Assembly: GCF_008123965.1 (NCBI RefSeq)
Contig: NZ_VSTH01000051.1
Span: forward strand, 80,688 to 144,687
Source: Bradyrhizobium hipponense
Lineage (GTDB): Bacteria; Pseudomonadota; Alphaproteobacteria; Rhizobiales; Xanthobacteraceae
Length of the DNA stretch: 64,000 nt
Direction of reading: 5' to 3'
Part shown: positions 16,701 to 23,739 of the stretch, in pieces
Layout: the number at the start of each line of letters is the position of its first letter
How positions within the stretch are numbered: position 1 is the first letter of the stretch
Translations under genes and position numbers: made by a program
Notes under the pieces: generated by a model
Told to the model about the DNA's origin: nothing
The model's database searches: none
The model's input: only the letters and a program-made list of their open reading frames with translations

Positions 16701-17384
16701 GCGGCAGCCGCGGCCGGTGTAACGCCCGGCCTGGCCGAGCAGCTTGGTCTGAAGGGTAAGGCCAACTTCATGCATGGCCAGTACGGCGGAGTTGGTCAGA
16801 ACCTACAGACCATCACGCTGGCTTCGGGCAAGAAGCTGACGGTCAACGCAGCGGCGGCAGAGTCCTTCAAGGGCTTCGTCGATGAGCTTGAGGCTTCTGG
16901 CTACAAGATCGGTGACATCGGCGGCTTCTCCATGCGTGGCAAGAGGAAGGGCGGAGGCTGGTCGCAGCATGCCTACGGCAATGCGATCGACATCAACCCC
17001 GGCAAGAACGCGCAGGACGGAACTGGCCGAACTGACATGCCGTCTAACGTCCGCGACATGGCGGCGAAGTACGGCCTGTCGTGGGGCGGTGACTGGTCGA
17101 GGGCCTACAACGACCCGATGCACTTCGAATGGAACGGCTCGCAACCTTGGAAGCAGAAGGGCATCACCGATCAGGTGCCGTCCAGCCTGATCCAGAACGT
17201 TCCGACGCCTCCGCCCCAGAATGCGCCTGGCCAAGGAGCATCTGGTTACGGTGGTGGTGGTCCGGTCCAGATCCACATCAACGGCAACAGCCACGATCCG
17301 GAAGCTCTGGCAACGTTGGTGCAGCGTCGCGTCGACGAGTCGATGAACTGGCGCACGCACGATACCGCGTCCGAGTACACCTAA
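13752..17384 (+). CDS. T: Tape measure protein with two peptidoglycan-hydrolase domains (1210 aa)
   Basis: Residues 1-200 are helical and charged. Residues 200-660 hold the typical tape-measure core (MRINDAETNMQIFGG, repeated helices, hydrophobic segments near 520-540 and 645-690). Then come a Gly-rich linker (770-850), a lysozyme-like domain with LLAGVMAQESGRG (E891) and a C-terminal M15-type peptidase domain with SQHAYGNAIDINP (H1073, D1080) and DPMHFE (H1124), the Zn-ligand set of D-Ala-D-Ala/L-Ala-D-Glu peptidases. The protein sets tail length and is ejected during infection, so these domains would cut glycan and peptide bonds locally. Carrying both types in one tape measure is notable. 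ATG follows GAGGAAG. Confidence 0.9.
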   Translation: MSNNNLDIRARLTAEDHASATVVKLLAKIKSLEAQMAKLGKAGNAITDIPMEGYVKKINAAGKALNGLTQKHLNWAKANGASGDKAQWHWTKLTNDIQKAKDDHEKYVNSRVRGHKKLAKAAQEELYQHYKNAQAFKYIYNKTNDERLDLQRRFHKELGELEGSHLRNIENSHRAHFRNLAAMRRSAMNSMRSMSNIGSRAIPYAAAGAAASGYAGVSALRTRMRINDAETNMQIFGGLDPEAVKKMRKEWGNADAIKFGLSPDAMMNSYTEVIKAGIPEAIAKAVTESIVKSSIGLEMDSLQTTKLAGSAATLLGDMKNLDPKKIDSIMGAIAIAARDSRADANEIVAANKRGSSVMAMGMSMEDLSAFTAGGISAGIQQGKAGTMMDHIVSELLGARFKNGKRGQDLGKAANLLGMGGKQGFSARMASNPTETLMKILDKVGTMKPMQQEQIAQLIGQDQWSGEFLQMVQAREKIREILDNIKNPKNANFNDDAAAKKINSLTGRWKSMVTAFTLLWEAVGAGLEKMFGQFASFFIDYAGKADTSKITETVEAFTDGIIQGLGYESWTAMLRDVFGDPANIRSYGKEFGGFAKGFMAGMKEIYDGVKFVITGLINAFGLDSKDPEAMGKFTARIIEFAAAIKTIGSVADVLASIVTFLEGLAAVVALIVAPEVAVPILGVGIGAYLGKKLHDYWYGPDSKAPPPVGEPKRKPGTSQQEWQKQIDDYTRDRLKHNSSYTGPTDFSSRGRNRDLAQSLDKFTGRVELAAFRGGTGGIQNAFYGGSSGGGGLSRASAGGGLGGGGIGGVPALLKSTPGGALPSMGGGIIRRDNIPNFSGSGGSVASAGELNRSGFDRVFGGTPLAGKYDQIVAAAKANGISPALLAGVMAQESGRGKFLSGNNPGGVMDPATGWSRKMQFADLDAGISKTAQTVAKNYARAGGDMSKLAGIYAPLGAANDPNGLNKNWLPGVNSFMGQMGGGNGAAAAAGVTPGLAEQLGLKGKANFMHGQYGGVGQNLQTITLASGKKLTVNAAAAESFKGFVDELEASGYKIGDIGGFSMRGKRKGGGWSQHAYGNAIDINPGKNAQDGTGRTDMPSNVRDMAAKYGLSWGGDWSRAYNDPMHFEWNGSQPWKQKGITDQVPSSLIQNVPTPPPQNAPGQGASGYGGGGPVQIHINGNSHDPEALATLVQRRVDESMNWRTHDTASEYT

Positions 17385-17394
17385 GCGAAACTGA

Positions 17395-17424
17395 CCCTGG
17401 CCCTACGGGGCCGGGGTTTCTCTT
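17395..17424 (+). terminator. Intrinsic terminator after the tape measure gene
   Basis: CCCTGGCCC (17395-17403), loop TACG, GGGCCGGGG (17408-17416), then TTTCTCTTTT. Gene U starts 20 bases past the T-run. Confidence 0.85.
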
Positions 17425-17443
17425 TTCATTCACAGAGGAAGTA

Positions 17444-17968
17444 ATGGCTGACGTTCTGCTTGGTCTTGGCTCGCAAGACCCCAACGCTACCAATGAGACC
17501 GGACTGATCCTCTTCTACGTGCCGCAGAAGGGCATGGACACCCCAAACTTCGAAACAATTGCGCGGGACACCCAATACACCTGGACCTCGGCCGATCGCC
17601 TCTCGCGCGATCCTGCGATGCAGTTCACCGGCCCCGGTGAGGACAATATCCAGATCGATGGTCGGATGTTCCCGTATCACTTCGGCGGTCTCTCCACGAT
17701 CGAGCGACTGCGCAAGGCTGGCCGCGCCGGCAAGCCGATGATCATGGTTCGCTTCTACCCGCTCGCCGACCCGTCCGGATATGGCTCGGAGGTGATTGGC
17801 AATTACGTGATCCGCCGCGTGCGGACTCAGGAACAGAAGATCGGCGTCTTTGGCATCGCCCACAAGATCGACTTCACCGTCGAGCTGCAGCGATACGGTG
17901 ACGACCTGAACCAGGTGAGCAACGTCCTCAACGACAACATCCGGCAGTCCGAAAGGCTCAACACCTGA
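17444..17968 (+). CDS. U: Tail terminator/completion protein gpU (174 aa)
   Basis: The protein matches the P2 gpU family: an N-terminal LLGLG...FYVP strand, the EDNIQIDGRMFPYHFGG segment (F-P-x-x-F/Y-G-G is typical), and a C-terminal helix. In P2 gpU caps the tail tube. I start at ATG 17444 because GAGGAAG lies just upstream and the preceding sequence is the tape measure's terminator; a longer reading from 17129 would overlap that gene. It ends on the start of gpX (TGATG). Confidence 0.9.
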   Translation: MADVLLGLGSQDPNATNETGLILFYVPQKGMDTPNFETIARDTQYTWTSADRLSRDPAMQFTGPGEDNIQIDGRMFPYHFGGLSTIERLRKAGRAGKPMIMVRFYPLADPSGYGSEVIGNYVIRRVRTQEQKIGVFGIAHKIDFTVELQRYGDDLNQVSNVLNDNIRQSERLNT

Positions 17969-18189
17969 TGTCCACCTACATCACCAAGATTTTCGATCGG
18001 CTCGATCGCATCTGCTACGACCGCTACGGCTCGACCAGCAACCAGATCGTCGAGTGGGTGATCGAGCAGAACCCTGGCATCGAGGAGCAGCCAATCATCC
18101 TCGCCGCCGGGCTCGCCATCAATCTTCCGGAGCCGCCGCGTGAACTGACCGCGCCTCCGGTAATCCAGCAGATTTTCCTCTGGAGATAG
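17968..18189 (+). CDS. X: Tail protein gpX, LysM-like (73 aa)
   Basis: It starts in the gpU stop (TGATG overlap). The sequence RLDRICYDRYGSTSNQIVEWVIEQNPGIEEQPIILAAG is the single LysM-like fold of P2 gpX, with the D-x-I/L-C-Y-x-x-Y-G signature. In P2-like phages it lies with U and D, and the LysM fold helps join baseplate parts. A terminator follows at 18218. Confidence 0.9.
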   Translation: MSTYITKIFDRLDRICYDRYGSTSNQIVEWVIEQNPGIEEQPIILAAGLAINLPEPPRELTAPPVIQQIFLWR

Positions 18190-18217
18190 TTCCCCCTGGC
18201 TCCGCGTGAGTCAGACA

Positions 18218-18248
18218 GGCCGTCCTTCGGGGCGGCCTTTTTCTTTCT
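18218..18248 (+). terminator. Intrinsic terminator before gpD
   Basis: GGCCGTCC (18218-18225) and GGGCGGCC (18230-18237) with a four-base loop, then TTTTTCTTT. The gpD GTG is only about 11 bases beyond. Confidence 0.88.
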
Positions 18249-18258
18249 GGAGGCGTGC

Positions 18259-19437
18259 GTGACCACGGGCTACACCCCGATCTACAGGATCATGAAGGAC
18301 GGTGAGGATATCACCGGGAACTTCAACGACCGGACCTTGCAGATCAAAGTCGATCTCCAGGCCGGCAACGGCAATGACGACCAATGCACCATCCTGATCG
18401 ATGACCGTGACTGGCGCGTTGCGCGCCCGTACACCGGAGACATCATCGCGGTCTGGCTTGGCTACGTCGAGGTCGGCATGGCCTACATGGGTTCGTTCGA
18501 GGTGAGCGACGTGTCTTTCATCGGACCGCCGCGCCAGATCAAGCTCCTCGCGAAATCGACCGGGGCCAACGACATCCACAAGGCGCCTGCCATCAAGGAG
18601 TTCGCCAACAAGTCGATCGGCGACATCCTCGGCGAAATGGCCGGGCAGACCGGACTGGGGCTCGCCATCTCCGGAGACCTCGCCGGCATCAAAATCCCCT
18701 TCAAGAATCAGGGCGTCAGCAACCTGCATATGATCCACGAGCTGGAGCGCCTGGCTGGCGCCGTCGCCAAGGTCGTGGACGGCAAGCTGATGTTCATCAA
18801 GCGCGACGACGGCACGACCGCGAGCGGCGTGGACTTGCCGACCCTCGTGCTGGTGCCGGAGCATTTCGGCACCTGGGACGTCCGTTACGCCAGCAAGCCC
18901 GGCTACGGCAAGGTCAAGGCAGCCTGGTTCGACAAGGATGAGATGGTCCGTAAGTGGGTCGGAGCGGCGGTCGGCGGAGAATCCGGCGGCCCGGGACTCG
19001 CCAACAAATTCGGCGGAGCATTCAACATCGGCCAGCTCTTCAACTCGAAGGAGGAGGCGGAGAAAGCCGCTGCCTCGCAGGCTGAGAACCTGAAGCGTGC
19101 GGAGGTGCTGGCCACCTTCGATCTCGCGAAGGGAGACCCCTGGATCCGAGACCAGCAGACGCTTCTCGTTCGGGGAATGCGCGACGCCATCAACGGCTCG
19201 TACGTCATCGACAAAGCCTCCCACACCTACATCAAGAGCACCGGCATCAAGTCATCGCTTGAATGCAAGGCGCCGGGGAATGGCACCAACTTTGAGGAAG
19301 CATCGAAGGAGTTCATGCGTCCGGGTCCAGGCGAGTTGCTCGGCGAATATCTCCGATCCCACCCCGACATAAACCCCAACGACCTGTCGCAGTCGGACAT
19401 CGACGCGATCAATCAGGGCGGGTTTACAACCGACTAA
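18259..19437 (+). CDS. D: Baseplate hub protein gpD (late control protein D family, 392 aa)
   Basis: It matches the P2 gpD family: an N-terminal YRIMKDGEDITGNFNDR strand region, TILIDDRDW, IAVWLGY.EVGMAYMG, and a C-terminal domain with LLVRGMRDAINGSYVIDKASHTY. The protein forms the hub at the tail tip. The GTG start follows GGAGGCGTGC immediately after a terminator. As in P2, it closes the tail cluster (U, X, D), and the lysis genes come next. Confidence 0.9.
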   Translation: MTTGYTPIYRIMKDGEDITGNFNDRTLQIKVDLQAGNGNDDQCTILIDDRDWRVARPYTGDIIAVWLGYVEVGMAYMGSFEVSDVSFIGPPRQIKLLAKSTGANDIHKAPAIKEFANKSIGDILGEMAGQTGLGLAISGDLAGIKIPFKNQGVSNLHMIHELERLAGAVAKVVDGKLMFIKRDDGTTASGVDLPTLVLVPEHFGTWDVRYASKPGYGKVKAAWFDKDEMVRKWVGAAVGGESGGPGLANKFGGAFNIGQLFNSKEEAEKAAASQAENLKRAEVLATFDLAKGDPWIRDQQTLLVRGMRDAINGSYVIDKASHTYIKSTGIKSSLECKAPGNGTNFEEASKEFMRPGPGELLGEYLRSHPDINPNDLSQSDIDAINQGGFTTD

Positions 19438-19447
19438 CGAGTATCAA

Positions 19448-20620
19448 ATGTTCAGTGCAGAAATCATCGACGCCATCGTGCGGGCGGCGAAGGCGAACGG
19501 CTGGCCTGCGTCAGCCCTACTCGCCGTCGTCGAGTGCGAAACGTCGGGCAAGCCGTTCGAGCAGGACGGCCACACGCCCTCGCTGCTCTTCGAGCGGCAC
19601 AAGTTCTATTCCGAACTCCAGAAGCATGAGCCGAGCAAGCTGAAGAAGGCTATCTCGCTCGGCCTCGCGATCCCCAAGTGGAGTCGGAACACCCAGTACA
19701 AGGACCAGGGCACCTCATCCGGCCGCCTCGCAGTGATCGCGAAAGCAAGGGCGGTAGACGAGGAAGTCGCCAACAGAGCGGCGTCCTGGGGCCTTGGCCA
19801 GACCATGGGGTTCAACGCCGAGTCCCTTCACTATCCGAACGCCACGGAGATGGTCGAGGAGCTGTCGAAGGGTGTCGACGAGCAGATTGACGCGCTGGTT
19901 CGCGAGATCAAGGTGAACCACCTCGACAAGCACCTCGTGTCGAAGAACTTCACGGCCTTCGCCAAGGGCTACAACGGGCCCGGCTACGCCCAGAACAACT
20001 ACGACAGCCGGATGCGTACCGCCGATGCGCGCTGGGTCCGAAAACTCGAGCAAATCGAGAAGGGCGACTTCGAGCCGAAGCCGGGCAAGACCATCACGAT
20101 GGTCTACCAGACCAAGCTCAAGTCCCTCGGTTTCAACGTCGGCAAGATCGACGGGGACTGGGGCGATCTGACCACGGGCGCCACGTCCGCTTTCCAGCGG
20201 CGCGAGGGCCTGAAGATCACCGGCCATCCGAACGACGAGACCACCGCCTTGCTCGATAAGAGCGAGGACAAGCGCGAGATTGCGCCGGAGCGAACCCAGG
20301 CCACCGTTGACGATCTGCGCGCTGTCGGCTCGCAGACGGTCGCCGCGGCCGACAAGGGCTCGCTGATGTCGAAGATCCTGGTCGGTGCCGGCGCTCTCGG
20401 CGGCGCCTCGCAGACCGGTGTCCTCGATCAGGCGCAGGGCATGGTCGACAAGGTCAACCAGCTTAAGGGGATCATGGACTCCGTCCATGACCTGGCGCAC
20501 GCGCTCGCCCCCTACTGGTGGGTCGGCGTGATCGCGGTCGGCTTCGTCACCTGGAAGCTCTACGGCGACGTCATCAAGCGCCGCCTCCAAGACCATCAGA
20601 CTGGAGTCCACCTTGGATAA
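19448..20620 (+). CDS. Endolysin: N-acetylmuramidase (DUF3380) + PG-binding domain + C-terminal TM (390 aa)
   Basis: Residues 1-190 are the DUF3380 muramidase domain, with ALLAVVECETSG (E29/E31), PSLLFERHKFY (E49), RAASWGLGQTMGFN and AFAKGYNGPGY. Residues 215-275 form a peptidoglycan-binding domain (LKSLGFNVGKIDGDWGDLTTGATSAFQ). The end holds one hydrophobic helix (WWVGVIAVGFVTWKLYG, about 357-373) and a basic tail, so the enzyme may be anchored in the inner membrane until lysis, unlike most soluble endolysins. It overlaps the spanin gene by 8 bases. Confidence 0.88.
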   Translation: MFSAEIIDAIVRAAKANGWPASALLAVVECETSGKPFEQDGHTPSLLFERHKFYSELQKHEPSKLKKAISLGLAIPKWSRNTQYKDQGTSSGRLAVIAKARAVDEEVANRAASWGLGQTMGFNAESLHYPNATEMVEELSKGVDEQIDALVREIKVNHLDKHLVSKNFTAFAKGYNGPGYAQNNYDSRMRTADARWVRKLEQIEKGDFEPKPGKTITMVYQTKLKSLGFNVGKIDGDWGDLTTGATSAFQRREGLKITGHPNDETTALLDKSEDKREIAPERTQATVDDLRAVGSQTVAAADKGSLMSKILVGAGALGGASQTGVLDQAQGMVDKVNQLKGIMDSVHDLAHALAPYWWVGVIAVGFVTWKLYGDVIKRRLQDHQTGVHLG

Positions 20621-21089
20621 CCTCACCAACAAAGCCGCGGTCCTCTGGGCCGCGGTCCAGCTCCGCTGGGCGCAAGCCCGGGAGCTTGCTGCCACCAAGG
20701 GCAAGGCCATCCTGGCCGCGCTCGTGGTGCTCACCGTGTTCGGATTTGCCTTCCACCTCGGTGGCAAGGGAAAGCCCGAGCTGAAGGCCGAGGTCGTTGA
20801 GCTGAAGCAGCAGCTCGCCGATGAGCGGTCGAAGCCGGCTCCTCAGCCGGAGATCCCCGTCTGGCAGTGCAATGGCCCGAAAGAGACGCGCCATCCGCAG
20901 TGTCCGGACGAAGGCGCGGCCGATCGCGCGGACCAACTGGCGGGGCAACACGCCGAGTCCGAGGCGGCGAAGGCCAAACTCGAAAAGAAGGTCAAGGACT
21001 ATGAAACGCAGCTGGCCCGCCGGCCTGCGAAGGCTGGGACTTTTACTCTGTCTCCCGCTGACGCTCGCAGCCTGCAAAACATTCGGTGA
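20613..21089 (+). CDS. i-spanin (Rz-like) inner-membrane lysis protein (158 aa)
   Basis: A TTG start follows GGAG. It has an N-terminal cytoplasmic helix, a TM segment near residues 33-50 (AILAALVVLTVFGFAFHL), then a long periplasmic coiled coil (ELKAEVVELKQQLADERS, later EAAKAKLEKKVKDYETQL). Position after the endolysin and overlap with a lipoprotein gene in another frame are typical of Rz/Rz1 pairs that fuse inner and outer membranes at lysis. Two cysteines in the middle could make intermolecular disulfides as in lambda Rz. Confidence 0.82.
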   Translation: MDNLTNKAAVLWAAVQLRWAQARELAATKGKAILAALVVLTVFGFAFHLGGKGKPELKAEVVELKQQLADERSKPAPQPEIPVWQCNGPKETRHPQCPDEGAADRADQLAGQHAESEAAKAKLEKKVKDYETQLARRPAKAGTFTLSPADARSLQNIR

Positions 21090-21294
21090 TGCGTCGCCGC
21101 AGGAGCGGATGGACATCCAGTCCTGCATGCGCCTCGCCACCACCGTGGAGCTTCCGCCCATTAAGGCCGGCATGGATGCCCGGGCCGTGATCGCCCGCTA
21201 CCGGGCCGCCCTGGCGAGCGCGAACGCCAACGTCAACGACACCAAGGCCTGTTTGGCCCTGCTCGATAGGGCAGAACAGGAGGGGACCTTTTAA
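21001..21294 (+). CDS. o-spanin (Rz1-like) outer-membrane lipoprotein (97 aa)
   Basis: The ATG at 21001 lies inside the i-spanin gene in a different frame, with 89 bases shared. The first 25 residues are a lipoprotein signal: MKRSW..., a hydrophobic stretch LLLCLPL and the lipobox LAAC with C25 as lipidation site. The remainder is short and helical. It completes the spanin pair. Its TAA shares an A with the next ATG (TAATG). Confidence 0.82.
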   Translation: MKRSWPAGLRRLGLLLCLPLTLAACKTFGDASPQERMDIQSCMRLATTVELPPIKAGMDARAVIARYRAALASANANVNDTKACLALLDRAEQEGTF

Positions 21295-21629
21295 TGGCCC
21301 TCGCAGACGTAACGCTAGAGACGGTGCTCAGCCTCGCGGGGCCGACCATCGCAGCCGCCGGCTTCGTGTCCGGCGTCTGGTATCGCATGGAGACGAAGGT
21401 GGAGACCGTCCGCAGGGACGCCACCACCGCGGTTCATGCCGTGGAGAAGGAGCTGGCCGAGTTCAAGCTCAAGGTCGCCGAGGAGTACGCCTCCTGGGAG
21501 ACCGTGAAGGCGATCGAGGCACGGCTCACCGAGCGCATGGATATGCTCTCCGAGAACGTGATGAAGATGCCTGACGCCATCGTTGGGCGCATCGTCGACA
21601 TGGTCAAGCTTGCTCAACTTAAGTCTTGA
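21294..21629 (+). CDS. Small membrane/coiled-coil protein, holin-associated candidate (111 aa)
   Basis: One hydrophobic segment (LSLAGPTIAAAGFVSGVWYR) is followed by a long amphipathic helix (VEKELAEFKLKVAEEYASWETVKAIEARLTERM). This topology resembles small phage proteins next to spanins, such as XhlA-type or holin accessory proteins. No multi-TM holin is visible in the lysis cassette, so this protein and the TM-tailed endolysin are the candidates for timing lysis. Assignment is by topology and place only. Confidence 0.5.
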   Translation: MALADVTLETVLSLAGPTIAAAGFVSGVWYRMETKVETVRRDATTAVHAVEKELAEFKLKVAEEYASWETVKAIEARLTERMDMLSENVMKMPDAIVGRIVDMVKLAQLKS

Positions 21630-21653
21630 CGTTAGCTCGTTTGCATTCTAAAT
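21625..21653 (+). promoter_or_regulatory. Sigma70-like promoter for the A1-type gene
   Basis: TTGACG (21625-21630), a 17-base spacer and CTAAAT (21648-21653). The operator-like repeats at 21640 and 21653-21668 overlap the spacer, -10 and initiation region, as a repressor site would. A hairpin (ACCCCCG 21678-21684 / CGGGGGT 21698-21704) lies in the leader before the ATG at 21749. Confidence 0.6.
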
Positions 21654-21668
21654 TTGCATGAATGCAAA
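21653..21668 (+). promoter_or_regulatory. Recurrent phage operator, site 1
   Basis: TTTGCATGAATGCAAA is a near-perfect palindrome. An extra half site TTTGCAT lies at 21640-21646. It belongs to a set of related sites at the 5' ends of phage genes (23711, 37382, 39544, 39711). Confidence 0.6.
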
Positions 21669-21748
21669 TAATGTGCTACCCCCGGGACCATAGATCTCGG
21701 GGGTGGTCACACCCCTAGAGATGGGTTCCCCACCATCAATAGGGTCAA

Positions 21749-23707
21749 ATGACGCTCTCAAACGAAGAACGTGCTCGCAGAAAGAAGGTCATCGAAGATC
21801 TCCTGCAGCTGGGTTACCATCCGCAAGGGCAGCGTGGAGGCCTCGCCTCCGCTACCAAGACTGCGGAGCGCCGCGAAGGCATCAATTTTCCGAACTGGGT
21901 TCGCGCCGAAGAGGCGCTGAAGCGCAAGCGCAAGCCGCATTACGCGGTCGATTGGTCGCTGTATGTGCCGCCCGTCAAAACCGCCACCGTGATCAGAGGG
22001 TCCGAAGAAGCTGGCGAAGAACTGTCCGCCGAAGACCACGCCCACATGCGGGCGCTGGCCCTCTCGACGGAGGTTACCGAACTCATCACCAAGTCGAAGT
22101 ATCCGGTCGTCAACCCGGAGTCCATCATCGTTGACAGCTACATGACCCGTCGCTGGGATCGTGAAGAGCAGGCCTACGTGCTGCGCGAGGGCAAGCCCCG
22201 CACCTGGATGAGCGACACCCTGCGTGTCGAGCCAATCAAGGACAGCCGCGGCAAGAGCTTCATCTTCACGGCAGCGCAGAACGACTCCATGCTCCATGAG
22301 GAGTTCTGGGCCAACCTCCAGGCCTATGCCGCCCACCTCAACGCCGAGATCGTTGTCGGGCCGTTCACCTACGAGACGCAGTGGTGGGCCGAGAACAATC
22401 CCCAGGCGCGTGAATACGCCCCCGAGCTGGCGGAGTTCATGTGCTTCGGCCAGATGAAGATCGGCTCGAACTTCGTGTTCTGCGGCGAGATGAACACGCT
22501 GCCGACAGCGGCGCAGCCGATCTCGGATCTCGTGACGTATAGCCGGGGCCGCTGGGCCGTGTTCCCGCACGCCAAGCGCCAGCTGAAGTCCGTCCCGTCA
22601 GACGATCCGGCCGTGCAGGCGCACCAGGTTATGACGTCGGGCTGCGTCACGCGGCCGAAGGTCATCCCGCGCAAGGCGGGCGTGAAGTCCATCTTTCACC
22701 AGGTGATCGGCGCCACCATCGTCCAGTTCGATGATGACGGCGACATCTTCTGCCGCCAGATCACCGCCAGCGACGACGGATCGTTCTACGATCTGGACGC
22801 CTGTGTGGCGAACGCTGAGGTGACGACCGGGCACCGGGTGACGGCGATCACCATGCCGGACATCCACGTCCGGAAGATCGACCAGAACAACTGCATGGCC
22901 ATCTTCGGATGGGACATGCGGGGTGGCCGCGCGCAGTATCGCAACAGCATGATCGACGTTCTCAATCCCGAGAACATCATCCTGCACGACATCTTCGACA
23001 ACGAGGCACGGAACCACCACCACATTCACGACAACGCCCACAGCTACGAGATGGCCATCCGTGGCCGCGACAGCGTGGAGGACGAGGTCGAGGGCGTCGG
23101 CGACTTCTTGGCGCTGCTGGCTCGCGAGGACCGCAAGACGATCATCGCCGAGGGCAACCACGACCTGGCGCTGGAGAAGTACGTCCGTGAGGGCCGGTAC
23201 CGCATGGATGGCACGAACATCCGCTACGGCCTCCAGCTGGAGGATGCGTACCTCGGCTACGTCGAGGCGCGCTCGCATGCGCTCGACAACGAGCTGCCGG
23301 TGCCGAAGTTCTCGATGCTGGAGCACGCCGTCCGCCTCAAGCGCCCCGAGCTGGGCGCGTGGGTCGAGTGGTGTGTCGACGGCTACAGTTACCTGATCGA
23401 CGGAATCCAGGTCGGCAACCACGGTTTCCGCGGCCCCAACGGCGCGCGTGGCACCGTGGCCGGCTTCGCGCGGGCAGGGCGCAAGATGTCGATCGGAGAC
23501 AAGCATAGCCCCGAGATTATGGAGGGCGTCTACGTCTCCGGCGTCATGAACCTGCGCCACGGCTACAACAAGGGCCTGTCGGGTTGGGCGGTCACCGTGA
23601 CCATCCAGTATCCGGATGGGAAGCGCTCGCTCGCGACGTTGCAGAACGGAAAGTGGCGGCCGGGGAAGCGGGTTATCCGCATGCCGGCGCCGTCTTTGGC
23701 TGCCTGA
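21749..23707 (+). CDS. Calcineurin-like phosphoesterase-type phage protein, A1-like (652 aa)
   Basis: Residues 1-70 (ERARRKKVIEDLLQLGYHP, then a basic segment) look like a DNA-binding helical domain. The C-terminal half carries metallophosphoesterase-like motifs: ILHDIFDNEARNHHHIHD (site of the D-x-H/D motif), EGNHDLALEKY (GNHD), VGNHGFRG and GDKHSP. Related large phage proteins are labelled A1 after the T5 pre-early protein involved in host DNA breakdown; the link is from memory of the motif pattern. It is the first gene of a separate transcription unit with its own promoter. A role in early takeover or DNA processing fits; a nuclease or phosphatase activity is inferred. Confidence 0.6.
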   Translation: MTLSNEERARRKKVIEDLLQLGYHPQGQRGGLASATKTAERREGINFPNWVRAEEALKRKRKPHYAVDWSLYVPPVKTATVIRGSEEAGEELSAEDHAHMRALALSTEVTELITKSKYPVVNPESIIVDSYMTRRWDREEQAYVLREGKPRTWMSDTLRVEPIKDSRGKSFIFTAAQNDSMLHEEFWANLQAYAAHLNAEIVVGPFTYETQWWAENNPQAREYAPELAEFMCFGQMKIGSNFVFCGEMNTLPTAAQPISDLVTYSRGRWAVFPHAKRQLKSVPSDDPAVQAHQVMTSGCVTRPKVIPRKAGVKSIFHQVIGATIVQFDDDGDIFCRQITASDDGSFYDLDACVANAEVTTGHRVTAITMPDIHVRKIDQNNCMAIFGWDMRGGRAQYRNSMIDVLNPENIILHDIFDNEARNHHHIHDNAHSYEMAIRGRDSVEDEVEGVGDFLALLAREDRKTIIAEGNHDLALEKYVREGRYRMDGTNIRYGLQLEDAYLGYVEARSHALDNELPVPKFSMLEHAVRLKRPELGAWVEWCVDGYSYLIDGIQVGNHGFRGPNGARGTVAGFARAGRKMSIGDKHSPEIMEGVYVSGVMNLRHGYNKGLSGWAVTVTIQYPDGKRSLATLQNGKWRPGKRVIRMPAPSLAA

Positions 23708-23710
23708 ACG

Positions 23711-23726
23711 TTTGTTTGAATGCAAA
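23711..23726 (+). promoter_or_regulatory. Recurrent phage operator, site 2
   Basis: TTTGTTTGAATGCAAA, with one changed base in the left arm, lies 14 bases before ATG 23740, and a second AATGCAAA half overlaps the ribosome-site region (AAGGAG). Same family as site 1. Confidence 0.5.
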
Positions 23727-23739
23727 GGAGAATGCAAAT

